This document shows, in pieces, positions 17,585-26,081 of a stretch of DNA of 64,000 nucleotides; within the stretch, counting starts at the first letter, position 1; every line of letters begins with the position of its first letter. The notes beneath the pieces are model-generated. The model was given only the letters and a program-made list of their open reading frames with translations, searched no databases and was not told the origin of the DNA. The stretch comes from Tannerella forsythia (GTDB lineage Bacteria > Bacteroidota > Bacteroidia > Bacteroidales > Tannerellaceae), in NCBI RefSeq assembly GCF_003860135.1, contig NZ_RQYN01000001.1:1-64000 (forward strand). The letters run 5' to 3'. Position numbers and translations under genes: made by a program.

Positions 17585-18258
17585 AGTCGTCTGATTCGAT
17601 GCTCGATGTGTCATTTTGGGTCGTGTCGGCATCATGATAAGGAATGAATGGAACTAAATCGACAGTGAGGAGGTCATACTTTGTTGTTTGCCTGTCAGAA
17701 TGAACAGGCGAGTCACAAAAAATGAAAAGAAAAGCAAAATAATTGACAGGAAAGACGTCATAATCGATTATGAAGTCTCCATATTTCGTTGTGAAGGTCT
17801 CATATTCGATTGTGAACTGACAATATTTCATGCTTCACGCATCATATTTGATTGTTCACGCATCATATTTGATTGTTCACGCATCATATTTGATTGTTCA
17901 CGCGTCATATTCGATTGTTCACACGTCATATTTGATTGTTCACACGTCATATTTGATTGTTCATGCGTCATATTCGATTGTTCACGTGTCATATTCGACT
18001 GTGAACTGACAATATTTATATCGCAACTGACAATATTTCATAGTTCACGTGCCATATTCGATTGGTAAGGTGTCATATTTCGTTGTAAAGGCGTCATAAT
18101 TGAATGCGAACGGGCCATAATTGATTGTAAAGACATCTTAATTGATAGTGGAGGCTTCATTATTCGTTGTGAAGGTGTCGTCATTGAATGGAAAGGCGTG
18201 AAAATGGATGATGAAGGTGTAATAAATATAAGGTGTCATATATCGAAAGGGAACGTAG
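17585..18258. repeat. 21-bp tandem repeat array (decayed heptad-repeat gene on the minus strand?)
   Basis: The region is built of about 25-30 units of 21 bp. Seven near-identical core units (atcatatttgattgttcacgc type) lie at 17841-17987, with progressively diverged units on both sides. Read on the minus strand, the outer units encode a seven-residue period (FTIEYET, FTTKYGD, FIIDYDV, FTINYGP). In the core units the first codon is TGA instead of TTC, so the frame is broken there. A minus-strand piece (17571-17831) and a plus-strand heptad frame (SRIIFDC; 17688-18068) are still open. No function is known to me. Confidence 0.85.
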
Positions 18259-18331
18259 GCTGTTCAAATCATTCGTCGCGGAGCATTGTTGGCTTCCGCC
18301 TCGGACAAAGAGGGAAAAGAGGCGGATCTTA

Positions 18332-18362
18332 TTTTTAAATCCGGATGAAACTGCTATTTTTG
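18332..18362 (+). promoter_or_regulatory. promoter of the protease-like/TPR gene
   Basis: TATTTTTG at 18355-18362 with TTTT 19 bp upstream at 18332-18335. The predicted start near 18369 lies after the ATG at 18364, so it favours the second ATG at 18388 as the true start. Confidence 0.6.
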
Positions 18363-18387
18363 CATGGATTTTAGAAATGAACAACGT

Positions 18388-20109
18388 ATGAAACGATTAT
18401 TACTATGGATTTGGGTCGCTTCGCAGAGTGTGTCTTTGATGGCGCAGAAGCAAATACCGAAATGGGCGGAGAAAGCTAAAAAGGCCGTTTTCACGATAGA
18501 GGCGGTAGACAAGAGCGGAAACGTAACGAAAGGTACGGGATTCTTTATCAGTGAAACGGGAGAGGCGGTATCGGACTATTCGCTGTTTATCGGAGCGGAA
18601 AAAGCGACCGTGACCGATGCGGAAGGGAAGCGCTTGCGCGTGACGCATATTCTCGGCGCCGACGAAATGTATGATGTTGTTCGTTTTATGGTATCCGTGC
18701 CCAAAAAAACGGCTTGGCTGACGGTTACAAATGAGTTGCCTCCCGTCGGAGCGGCAGCTTATCTGCTTCCGGCCGGATTGTCGAAAGGGGCTTCGCTTCC
18801 GAACGCGACCGTTTCGGAAGTGTCGAAAGTAAAAGACCGTTACGGATATTACAAAGTCGAGATGCCGCTGAGCCGGGAGCAAGTGAGCGCGCCTTTGTTG
18901 ACCGAGAACGGCGAGGTTTTCGCGATGGCGCAGGCCGATGCGTCGGGGAAAGGGAAAACATACGGTATCTCGGTGCCTTATATTCAAGATATCCGTATCG
19001 GACAAATGGACATCCTGAACAAAGCCTATTCGTCGATCGGTATACGGAAAGCGTGGAGCGACAGAGTGGAAGACGCGCAGGTGGCTTTGATACTCTACTC
19101 GTCGCAACAGGACGCGCCGACGTATTTAGAGACACTCAACGAGTTTATTGCCAAATTTCCGAACGAACCGGACGGTTATCTGAGCCGCGCATCGCATTAT
19201 GTCTATCAGCGAAAGCAGTTGACCGACGTGGGAACCGAAGCGGAGCTGCTCGAACGTGCCCGCGCGGATATGGAAATGTCGCTGAAGTATTTCGGAGACA
19301 ATCGGGCCGAAGGCTATTACAATCAGGCGAAGCTGATTTACGGCGTGGCGGCCGGCGATACGACGCTCAAGTCGGCCGAATGGAGCATGGAGCGAGCAGC
19401 CGAACTGATCGGCAAAGCGCTTGCCGCAACGGATATGCCGCTATACCGACAATTGGAGGGCGATATCGCTTTCTTTCAGGAAGATTACCGTAAGGCGGCG
19501 GCATCGTACGCGTTGGTGAATCAAAGTCCGATGGCTTCGGCCACCTCATTCTATATGGCGGCAAAAGCAGAAGAGCAGATCGAAGGGGCAAACCTCGGCA
19601 AGGTGATCGCATTGATGGACAGCGCCTGCGCACGCGCCATGACGACGAACCCAACCGATGCGGGAGCTTACCTTCTCGAAACCGTCGACCTGAAAATGCG
19701 GATGGGACAGTATGAAGCGGCAGCGAAAGACTATGATCGGTATTACGAACTGGCGGGAGGCAATGTAAACGCTTCGTTTTATTATTATCGCGAGCAGGCT
19801 AAGTTCCGCGCGGGCGATATGGACGGAGCGCTGGCCGATATTCAGTCGGCGTTGGCCAAGGAACCGGAGAACGCGCTGTATTATGCCGAAGAAGCGTCGA
19901 TTTATCTGCGCAAGCAGGAGCTGGAAAAGGCTCAGGCAAGCCTTGAGAAATCCATCAGCCTGCAACCCGACTTTGCGGCGGGGCATCGTTTGTTAGGACT
20001 TTGCCTTGTTCGTCAGCATAAGAAGGAGGAAGGTTGTCGGGCTTTTCAGAAAGCGAAGGAGCTGGGCGATCCCGTCATCGACAAGTTGATGAAAGAGCAT
20101 TGTTTTTAA
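18388..20109 (+). CDS. exported trypsin-like (probably inactive) plus TPR-repeat protein
   Basis: A 573-residue protein from the Met at 18388; the 18364 ATG would add eight residues before the signal peptide (RLLLWIWVASQSVSLMAQ). Residues about 30-220 resemble a trypsin-like/DegP-type domain (TGTGFFISETGEAVSDYSLF), but His and Ser of the triad seem lost: VSDYSLF stands where a His is expected and VSAPLLTENGEVF where GNSGGP is expected. The rest is a solenoid of TPR units ending in LEKSISLQPDFAAGHRLLGL. It is probably a periplasmic scaffold or binding protein. The gene stands alone. Confidence 0.75.
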   Translation: MKRLLLWIWVASQSVSLMAQKQIPKWAEKAKKAVFTIEAVDKSGNVTKGTGFFISETGEAVSDYSLFIGAEKATVTDAEGKRLRVTHILGADEMYDVVRFMVSVPKKTAWLTVTNELPPVGAAAYLLPAGLSKGASLPNATVSEVSKVKDRYGYYKVEMPLSREQVSAPLLTENGEVFAMAQADASGKGKTYGISVPYIQDIRIGQMDILNKAYSSIGIRKAWSDRVEDAQVALILYSSQQDAPTYLETLNEFIAKFPNEPDGYLSRASHYVYQRKQLTDVGTEAELLERARADMEMSLKYFGDNRAEGYYNQAKLIYGVAAGDTTLKSAEWSMERAAELIGKALAATDMPLYRQLEGDIAFFQEDYRKAAASYALVNQSPMASATSFYMAAKAEEQIEGANLGKVIALMDSACARAMTTNPTDAGAYLLETVDLKMRMGQYEAAAKDYDRYYELAGGNVNASFYYYREQAKFRAGDMDGALADIQSALAKEPENALYYAEEASIYLRKQELEKAQASLEKSISLQPDFAAGHRLLGLCLVRQHKKEEGCRAFQKAKELGDPVIDKLMKEHCF

Positions 20110-20784
20110 TGGTAATTGTCTGTTAGCGTTCAGCCATCGTCTGCCGCGTAGGGGCGAACCCATAGATTAATTGTTAATTGTCAATTGTTAATTGTTATGC
20201 CGGGTACACGTTGTAGATACGCAATGAATTGCGTCTCTACGGGGCGTACCTATACATTTCTTTTCTGTCACTTTTGGCTTGACCCAAAAGTAACCAAAAG
20301 GTCAAGGCTTCGTGCGCTTCGCACGCCTTCGCTACGCTCGCAGGTCGGAAAATCAGGTAACTCGCTTCGCTTCGGACAGCCTGATTTTCTTTTGTCCTGC
20401 TCGCTGCTCCGTCGGCTCACCGCCCGAGGCCGAATGACGAACGCCCATATTAATGTTAATTGTCAATTGTTATGCCGGGTACACGCCGGATCATGTACCC
20501 GGTAAATAACCATTAACCATTGACCATTGACAATTAAATAATTGTTATGCGTGGTACATGTTGTATTCGCGTTCGGACATTTGTCATTCAGAGCGAAGCG
20601 ATGAATCTCTTTCCTCTTTCGGGGTGGGATTCCTCACTCTGTTCGGAATGACAGATTAATGGTCAATGGTTATGCGTGGTATATGCTAAGCCCTGAAAGG
20701 GCGTGTTAATTCAGCCCAATGCGAAGCGTTGGGAAAGAGGTAACCCCCCATTGGGAGGGCTGAAAGCCTGAATTCATTCAGTGA
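20110..20784. repeat. mosaic of dispersed intergenic repeats
   Basis: No credible gene. The module ttgttatgc(cg/gt)ggtacacg, usually preceded by aattgtcaatt-like words, occurs four times (about 20187-20210, 20465-20482, 20540-20560, 20665-20687). Between the copies lie different elements: the palindrome gtagatacgcaat/attgcgtctctac (20213-20240), a GC-rich block starting ttttggcttgacccaaaag (about 20270-20450), a block gtcattcagagcgaagcg...cggaatgaca (20581-20652), and a gccctgaaagggc...gggagggctgaaagcc element (20688-20776) with a relative at 30481-30575. Confidence 0.75.
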
Positions 20785-22089
20785 TCAGTGATCAGCAGTC
20801 TGATTAAACTTGCCGTGTCCTGAGTTCTTTGCCGGTTCGTGTTTATACCGGAAGAAGATGGCGAAAAGAATCGTGACTACGAGTGCATAACCCGCGAAGA
20901 TGTACCATGCCGTCTGCCAGCCGGCCAATTGCGCGGCCGGGTCGGCGATTTGCGAATAAACCGTGCGATTAACGACTGTTTGCGCGGCTAACATCCCAAT
21001 CGATGCTCCCAAACCGTTTGTCATCATCATAAAAACGCCTTGCGCGCTGCTGCGAATCTCCGGATTCGTTTCCCGATCGACAAACAACGAGCCGGAAATG
21101 TTGAAGAAGTCGAACGCGATGCCGTACACGATCATCGAAAGGATAAACATCCACACGCCATCGCCGGGGTTTCCGGCTCCAAACAGTCCGAAGCGAAGCA
21201 CCCACGCAAGCATGGCCATCAACATCACCCGTTTGATGCCGAAACGGTTCAGGCAGAAAGGTATCAGCAGAATAAAGCATGTTTCGGACATTTGCGAGAT
21301 CGAGATCAGGATATTGGCGTGCTGTACTCCGAAGGTCTCTTTATAGAGGGGGATTTCGGCGAAGGTCGCAATGAAAGGATTGGCGTAGCCGTTCGTGATC
21401 TGCAACGATACACCGAGCAACATGGAGAAAATAAAGAAGACGGCCATCTTCTTTTCTTTGAAGAGGCTGAACGCACGCAGACCGAGCGCGTCGACGATCG
21501 AGTTCGTGTTGGCTTTACGGTTGACCGCGCACCGCGGAAGCGTGAACGAATAGGCCGCGAGCAGAAGTCCCAGTACACCGGAAACGGCGAACTGCTTCGG
21601 TCCTGCCTGATATCCGGTCAGATCAATCAAAATCATGGTGCAGATGAATCCGATCGTGCCGAATACGCGAATCGAGGGGAACACTTTCACCGCATCCAGC
21701 TTGGCTTTGTCGAGCGCCGAGTAAGCGACCGAGTTGGCCAAGGCCACGGTCGGCATATAAAAGGCGATGCTGAGTGTGTAAAGCGTAAAAAGCAGCAGGA
21801 AGGAGACGTCGGCCCCGGCGGAAAGGCCATACATCGAAACGGCGAGCATAAACGACCCGGCCAGAAAATGACAAAGCCCGTACACGCGTTGCGCTTCCAT
21901 CCATCGGTCGGCCACAATCCCCATGAGGGCCGGCATGCACAGCGAGACAAATCCCTGTACCGAATAAAACCAGCCGATGTGGCTACCCATACCGACCTGA
22001 CTCAGGTAGCGACCCATCGAAGTGAGGTACGCTCCCCATACGGCGAACTCCAAGAAGTTCATGACAATGAGCCGAATCTTTAAATTCAT
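20785..22089 (-). CDS. MFS nucleoside:H+ symporter (NupG/XapB-like)
   Basis: A 434-residue, 12-segment MFS transporter. The start MNLKIRLIVMNFLEFAVWGA and the conserved Trp-Gly and FYSVQG elements match the nucleoside:H+ symporter family that includes NupG and XapB. The tail FRYKHEPAK is cytoplasmic. A minus-strand TAACTTTG (22136-22143) is a probable -7 box about 47 bp before the ATG. No nucleoside catabolic gene is adjacent, so the substrate is inferred from the family only. Confidence 0.85.
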   Translation of the reverse strand: MNLKIRLIVMNFLEFAVWGAYLTSMGRYLSQVGMGSHIGWFYSVQGFVSLCMPALMGIVADRWMEAQRVYGLCHFLAGSFMLAVSMYGLSAGADVSFLLLFTLYTLSIAFYMPTVALANSVAYSALDKAKLDAVKVFPSIRVFGTIGFICTMILIDLTGYQAGPKQFAVSGVLGLLLAAYSFTLPRCAVNRKANTNSIVDALGLRAFSLFKEKKMAVFFIFSMLLGVSLQITNGYANPFIATFAEIPLYKETFGVQHANILISISQMSETCFILLIPFCLNRFGIKRVMLMAMLAWVLRFGLFGAGNPGDGVWMFILSMIVYGIAFDFFNISGSLFVDRETNPEIRSSAQGVFMMMTNGLGASIGMLAAQTVVNRTVYSQIADPAAQLAGWQTAWYIFAGYALVVTILFAIFFRYKHEPAKNSGHGKFNQTADH

Positions 22090-22135
22090 ATCGAATGATG
22101 TTTTTTTATTTAACTTTGTTTGTTTTTCAGTCGGG

Positions 22136-22143
22136 CAAAGTTA
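22136..22143 (-). promoter_or_regulatory. probable -7 box of the nucleoside transporter
   Basis: TAACTTTG on the minus strand fits TAnnTTTG. No good TTTG is seen at the -33 position. Together with aactttg at 22113-22119 it forms an inverted repeat. Confidence 0.45.
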
Positions 22144-22175
22144 AAAAACTTTTTCAGGAACACAATAACCGGTTT

Positions 22176-22206
22176 TTTGAGGAATTATTTTTTTGCCTTA
22201 CCTTTG
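22176..22206 (+). promoter_or_regulatory. promoter of the DarA/DarB-type biosynthetic cluster
   Basis: TTTG at 22176-22179, 19 bp, then TACCTTTG at 22199-22206. This predicts transcription from about 22213 and a roughly 80-nt leader. In that leader ggaggt (22234-22239) can pair with acctcc (22267-22272) around an inner gcag/ctgc stem (22252-22263). Confidence 0.72.
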
Positions 22207-22293
22207 CGAACGCATATAAAAACAAAGCATTCAGGAGGTTTATTTGACAGAGCAGTAGACTGCGTGACCTCCAAACATTAACAAACTGATTGT

Positions 22294-23574
22294 ATGAAGT
22301 TAAAATTGATATACCCTAAGTGGAAGAAACTCAAAGGACAGACAACATTTAACCTCCCTCCTCACGGGCCGGTCGTCTTTGCCGCAACGCTTCCCGAATA
22401 TGTCGATATATCATTTACGGACGAGAACGTCGAAGCACTCGACTTTGATGAGGAATGCGATCTGGTAGCCATTTCGATGATGCTCAGTACGCAGGTGAAG
22501 CGCGGCTGGGCTATTGCCGACGAGTATCGGCGGCGGGGTAAACAGGTGATCTTCGGAGGCATCTCGACCATGTTGCATGCCGAAGAAACGATCGAACATG
22601 CCGATGCGGTATTCCTCGGCGAGTCGGAAGGACGGATGGAAGAAGTGCTGAACGACTGGCGCAACGGCCGGTTGAAGAAAGTCTACAACTACATGACGCA
22701 GCAACCGCCCATCGGCGATGTCGGTCCCGCGCGGCGCGACCTCTATAAACGCGAATTGTATAATCACAAGGGCGTACAGATGGTCGATCTCTTTCATGCT
22801 TCGCGCGGGTGTCGATTCAGCTGTTATCCGTGTGCTGTGTCGTACCTCGGCGGACGTATTTTCCGTCCGCGACCGATCGACAAGGTGATCGAAGACCTCG
22901 CATCAATCGAGAATAACCGCCTCTTTATCGTCGACAACTCGTTGGCTCAAAATAAAGAGTGGGAGATGGAGCTCTTCCGCGAAATGATTCCGTTCAAGAA
23001 GAAATGGATCAGTCATACGATCGAAGACGATCCGAAGGTGCTCGATCTGGCGGCGCAAGCCGGTGCCTGGTATGTGTATCAGGCTGTCTACGACACGTCC
23101 GACTATATCAAAGAGCGTGTGAAACGTTATCACGATCATGGCATCGGGGTAGAAGGGACGATCCTGCTCGGCATCGATAACCAGTCGGAGGACGATATCA
23201 AACGGCTCATCGATTTTCTGCTCGAGATCGACCTCGATCTGGCCGAATTTACCGTCATGACGCCTTTCCCGCATACGAAAGGATATGACGATTATCTGCG
23301 TCAGGGACGCATTTTCGATTTCGATTGGGATCATTACAACGCGGGTCAGGTCGTTTTTCATCCGAAGCAGATGTCGGCCGAGCGATTGCAGGAATTGTAT
23401 GAATATGCGTGGGATACGTTCTATCAGGACGAAAGTCAGGAGCAGAAAATGTTCCGTCTGTTTACGCAAGTCGTGATGCGCGAGATGGAAGACGGTACGT
23501 TCCGTCCGAGAAACCGTGAGCTGGCCAACAAATCGTTCGGCAAAGACGTGGTAAGGAACATCAAGGTGAGTTGA
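22294..23574 (+). CDS. B12-binding-domain radical SAM protein
   Basis: A 426-residue class B-like radical SAM protein. The N-terminal 150 residues form a B12-binding-like Rossmann domain (CDLVAISMMLSTQVKRGWAI, KQVIFGGIS). The radical SAM core has C173-X3-C177-X2-C180 in RGCRFSCYPCAVS. The C-terminus has no extra Cys cluster. Proteins of this type do methylations or ring rearrangements, but the reaction here is unknown. It is first in a seven-gene plus-strand cluster with DarA- and DarB-like proteins, BtrH and an ABC exporter. The next gene starts 12 bp downstream. Confidence 0.85.
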   Translation: MKLKLIYPKWKKLKGQTTFNLPPHGPVVFAATLPEYVDISFTDENVEALDFDEECDLVAISMMLSTQVKRGWAIADEYRRRGKQVIFGGISTMLHAEETIEHADAVFLGESEGRMEEVLNDWRNGRLKKVYNYMTQQPPIGDVGPARRDLYKRELYNHKGVQMVDLFHASRGCRFSCYPCAVSYLGGRIFRPRPIDKVIEDLASIENNRLFIVDNSLAQNKEWEMELFREMIPFKKKWISHTIEDDPKVLDLAAQAGAWYVYQAVYDTSDYIKERVKRYHDHGIGVEGTILLGIDNQSEDDIKRLIDFLLEIDLDLAEFTVMTPFPHTKGYDDYLRQGRIFDFDWDHYNAGQVVFHPKQMSAERLQELYEYAWDTFYQDESQEQKMFRLFTQVVMREMEDGTFRPRNRELANKSFGKDVVRNIKVS

Positions 23575-23586
23575 ACGGCCGTACAG

Positions 23587-24507
23587 ATGAAACAAGCGTT
23601 TAAGATCGCTGTTTTTTATTATACGCAGACCGGACAGGCATTGGCTATCGCTCAAAAAATATGCGAGCCACTGGCGCAGGCCGGTTGCAGCGTCGTCTAC
23701 AAGGAGATCGTGCCCGAAAGGCCGTATCCTTTCCCCTGGTCTGCGAATGACTTTTTTCAGGTCTTTCCCGAATCCCGTCTGGGCATTGCCTGTCCGTTAA
23801 AACCTTTCGATCTGAATGATGTACATGATGCCGATCTGGTGATGATCGCGGGGCAAAGCTGGTATCTTTCGCTCTCTGTCCCTTTGCATGCTTTCTTTCA
23901 GTCGGATGACATCAAAGCGTTCCTGAAAGGACGTCGTGTCGTGTTTGTCAATGGTTGCCGGAATATGTGGATGATGACGCAACAGAAAGTGCGTGAATAC
24001 ATCCGCGAGGCAGGCGGCGATTACGTCGGTTGGGTCGTATTGCAGGACCGGTCGTCTAACTTGATCGGCGTACTGAGCACGGTTCGGTGGCTGATTCGCG
24101 GTCGAAAAGAAGCCACGCGATGGTTGCCGTCTGCCGGGGTATCGCAGGCAGAGATCGACGGATCGACACGCTTCGGCGATGTACTTCTAACCACTCTGCG
24201 CGACGGAGCATTCGACCGTCTGCAGGAACGGTTGATGGAAAAAGAGGCGATCACGTTTATTCCTCACCTTTACTTTATCGAGCGCAATGGCTATCGTATC
24301 TGGGGGAAATGGGCACATTTCGTACGGAAGAGAGGAGGCTATCTAAGCCCCGCGCGTAAGCTGCGGCTGGATCTGTTCCGCGTCTATCTGTTCTTTGTTC
24401 TCTATGTCGTTTCTCCTTTCGGCCTTTTATTTCATTATATTACTTACCCGTTTCGCAAGAAGGCGTTCGTAGAAGCGAAGCGGAAGATGTGTTACGAACG
24501 CGCATAA
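23587..24507 (+). CDS. DarA-like dialkylresorcinol condensing-enzyme homologue (flavodoxin-like fold)
   Basis: A 306-residue protein with a flavodoxin/NADPH-quinone-reductase-like N-terminus (AVFYYTQTGQALAIAQKI) and VMIAGQSWYLSLSVPLHAFF. The hydrophobic C-terminus (VYLFFVLYVVSPFGLLFHYI) suggests membrane association. I recognise it as similar to proteins annotated as dialkylresorcinol condensing enzyme DarA in Bacteroidetes. The neighbouring DarB-type ketosynthase supports this. The actual product is not known, and no DarC-type aromatase is seen here. Confidence 0.75.
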   Translation: MKQAFKIAVFYYTQTGQALAIAQKICEPLAQAGCSVVYKEIVPERPYPFPWSANDFFQVFPESRLGIACPLKPFDLNDVHDADLVMIAGQSWYLSLSVPLHAFFQSDDIKAFLKGRRVVFVNGCRNMWMMTQQKVREYIREAGGDYVGWVVLQDRSSNLIGVLSTVRWLIRGRKEATRWLPSAGVSQAEIDGSTRFGDVLLTTLRDGAFDRLQERLMEKEAITFIPHLYFIERNGYRIWGKWAHFVRKRGGYLSPARKLRLDLFRVYLFFVLYVVSPFGLLFHYITYPFRKKAFVEAKRKMCYERA

Positions 24508-24510
24508 TCA

Positions 24511-25662
24511 ATGAAGAAACGAATGAATCCCGTTTATATTACCCGTCTGTCCGCATTCTTCCCGAACCGTCCGGTTGGGAATGACGAGATGGAAGATTAC
24601 ATCGGCCTTGTCAATGCGAAATCGTCTATTGCCAAGCGGCTTATTCTGGAGAAGAACGGTATCAAACAGCGTTATTACGCGCTCGACAAGTCGGGGCGGG
24701 TGACGCATACGAATGTCGAAATGGCAGCACTTGCGGTGCGCGGATTGTTCGACGAACAGGTGACGCCGGCCGATATCGACTTGCTGGCTTGCGGCACGGC
24801 TTCGCCCGAACAGCTGATACCGTCGCATGGCGTGATGGTGCACGGTGCATTGGGAGGCGCCGCGGAGACGGAGGTCGTCTCGTTCGCCGGGTCGTGCTGT
24901 ACGGGGATGCACGCGTTGAAATACGCGTATCTGTCGATGCTTGCGGGCGAATCGGAGCATGCGGTATGCGTGGCTTCGGAACGATTGTCGGCATGGATGA
25001 AGGCGTCTTATTTCGAGAAAGAGGCCGAGCTGATCGGCCGTTTACACGAAAGACCCATTCTTGCCTTCGAAAAGGAGTTTTTACGATGGATGCTTTCGGA
25101 CGGCAGCGTGGCGGCTCTGCTCAGTCATACGCCGGCAGGAGAGAAGTTGTCGTTTCGTATCGAATGGATCGAAACGATGTCGTATGCCGACCGGGTGGAG
25201 ACGTGCATGTATGCAGGAGGAGAAAAAGATGAGGCGGGAAGGCTGATGGGATGGGCACAGTTTCCCGAAGAAGAGTGGTTGGCTCGTTCCCTCTTCTCGT
25301 TGAAGCAGGACACTCGCCTGCTGGAGCAGCATATCGTCGCTCTTGGCGGGCGGTTTTTGCAGCGTATTGTGAAGAAGCGGCAGTTCGACCCCGAACGTGC
25401 GGACTGGTTCCTGCCGCATCTCTCGTCGATGTATTTCAAGGAGAAGATCGAATCCGAACTCCGTCGGGTCGGCTATCATATTCCTGAGGAGAAATGGTAT
25501 GTCAATCTGCCGGAAGTCGGTAATATCGCGTCCGCTTCGGCATTGGCCATGCTTGACGGGTTAGAGCGTTCGGGACGTTTGAAGAAAGGAGACACGATCC
25601 TTCTCATGGTGCCCGAGAGTGCGCGGTTCTCGTATGCGTATGCGTTACTGACTGTTGTTTAA
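24511..25662 (+). CDS. StlD/DarB-like beta-ketoacyl-ACP synthase III
   Basis: A 383-residue thiolase-fold ketosynthase. The active Cys is probably C130 in SFAGSCCTGMHALKYA. A His in WFLPHLSSMYFKEKI and an Asn in EVGNIASASALAML stand at the catalytic positions of FabH-like enzymes. StlD/DarB enzymes condense two beta-keto acyl chains into cyclohexanediones or dialkylresorcinols. The ATG lies 3 nt after the DarA-like stop, so the two are tightly coupled. Distinct from the FabH-like protein at 35579. Confidence 0.82.
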   Translation: MKKRMNPVYITRLSAFFPNRPVGNDEMEDYIGLVNAKSSIAKRLILEKNGIKQRYYALDKSGRVTHTNVEMAALAVRGLFDEQVTPADIDLLACGTASPEQLIPSHGVMVHGALGGAAETEVVSFAGSCCTGMHALKYAYLSMLAGESEHAVCVASERLSAWMKASYFEKEAELIGRLHERPILAFEKEFLRWMLSDGSVAALLSHTPAGEKLSFRIEWIETMSYADRVETCMYAGGEKDEAGRLMGWAQFPEEEWLARSLFSLKQDTRLLEQHIVALGGRFLQRIVKKRQFDPERADWFLPHLSSMYFKEKIESELRRVGYHIPEEKWYVNLPEVGNIASASALAMLDGLERSGRLKKGDTILLMVPESARFSYAYALLTVV

Positions 25663-25682
25663 ACCGGAAAACGGATGGTGTG

Positions 25683-26081
25683 ATGAAGACAAAAGATGTA
25701 CCTCAGGATTTGAAGTATTTTAAAGACAAAGTGATCCGCGATGTGATGTACGCTGTCGATGAAGACGGGCGTTACACGGGCGTGGTCAGTGACGGCTGGT
25801 CGGTCAAGAACGATGTACTGGCCACCGTTTGGGAAGATATACTGGAAGACTGCGAGCCGATCCGTCAGCAGGTGTTGAGGAAAGAAGCCAGTCCGTTGGC
25901 TTATCATATGAAAAAGAACTTGCAGGATGTCGCGATGCTGGCCTCGTATGCGGGTATTCCGAAGCGTAAGGTCAAGAAGCATCTCGAGTACGAAGCCTTT
26001 GCCGGGCTGGATGATCAGACTCTCGCTCAATATGCCGACGCTCTGCGTATAACGGTCGATGAGTTAAAACGAGTAGAATAA
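25683..26081 (+). CDS. small conserved protein of the DarA/DarB cluster, HTH-like C-terminus
   Basis: About 132 residues (Met at 25680 or 25683). The N-terminal half is charged with no recognisable fold. The C-terminal half (VAMLASYAGIPKRKVKKHLE, then AGLDDQTLAQYADALRITVD) looks like an XRE-type helix-turn-helix, so it may be a cluster regulator or an adaptor. Its stop shares an A with the ATG of the BtrH-like gene (TAATG), suggesting coupled translation. I cannot name a family. Confidence 0.6.
   Translation: MKTKDVPQDLKYFKDKVIRDVMYAVDEDGRYTGVVSDGWSVKNDVLATVWEDILEDCEPIRQQVLRKEASPLAYHMKKNLQDVAMLASYAGIPKRKVKKHLEYEAFAGLDDQTLAQYADALRITVDELKRVE

Noticed and set aside
17688-18068. Plus-strand heptad frame (SRIIFDC) as a real gene
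   Set aside because: No promoter or family; the minus strand fits a decayed gene better. Left as an open possibility in the repeat entry.
20185-20505. 106-codon frame in the repeat mosaic
   Set aside because: Translation of dispersed repeat sequence; such frames are common spurious calls.
21040-22083. 347-codon plus-strand frame opposite the nucleoside transporter
   Set aside because: Charged antisense shadow of a clear 12-segment transporter.
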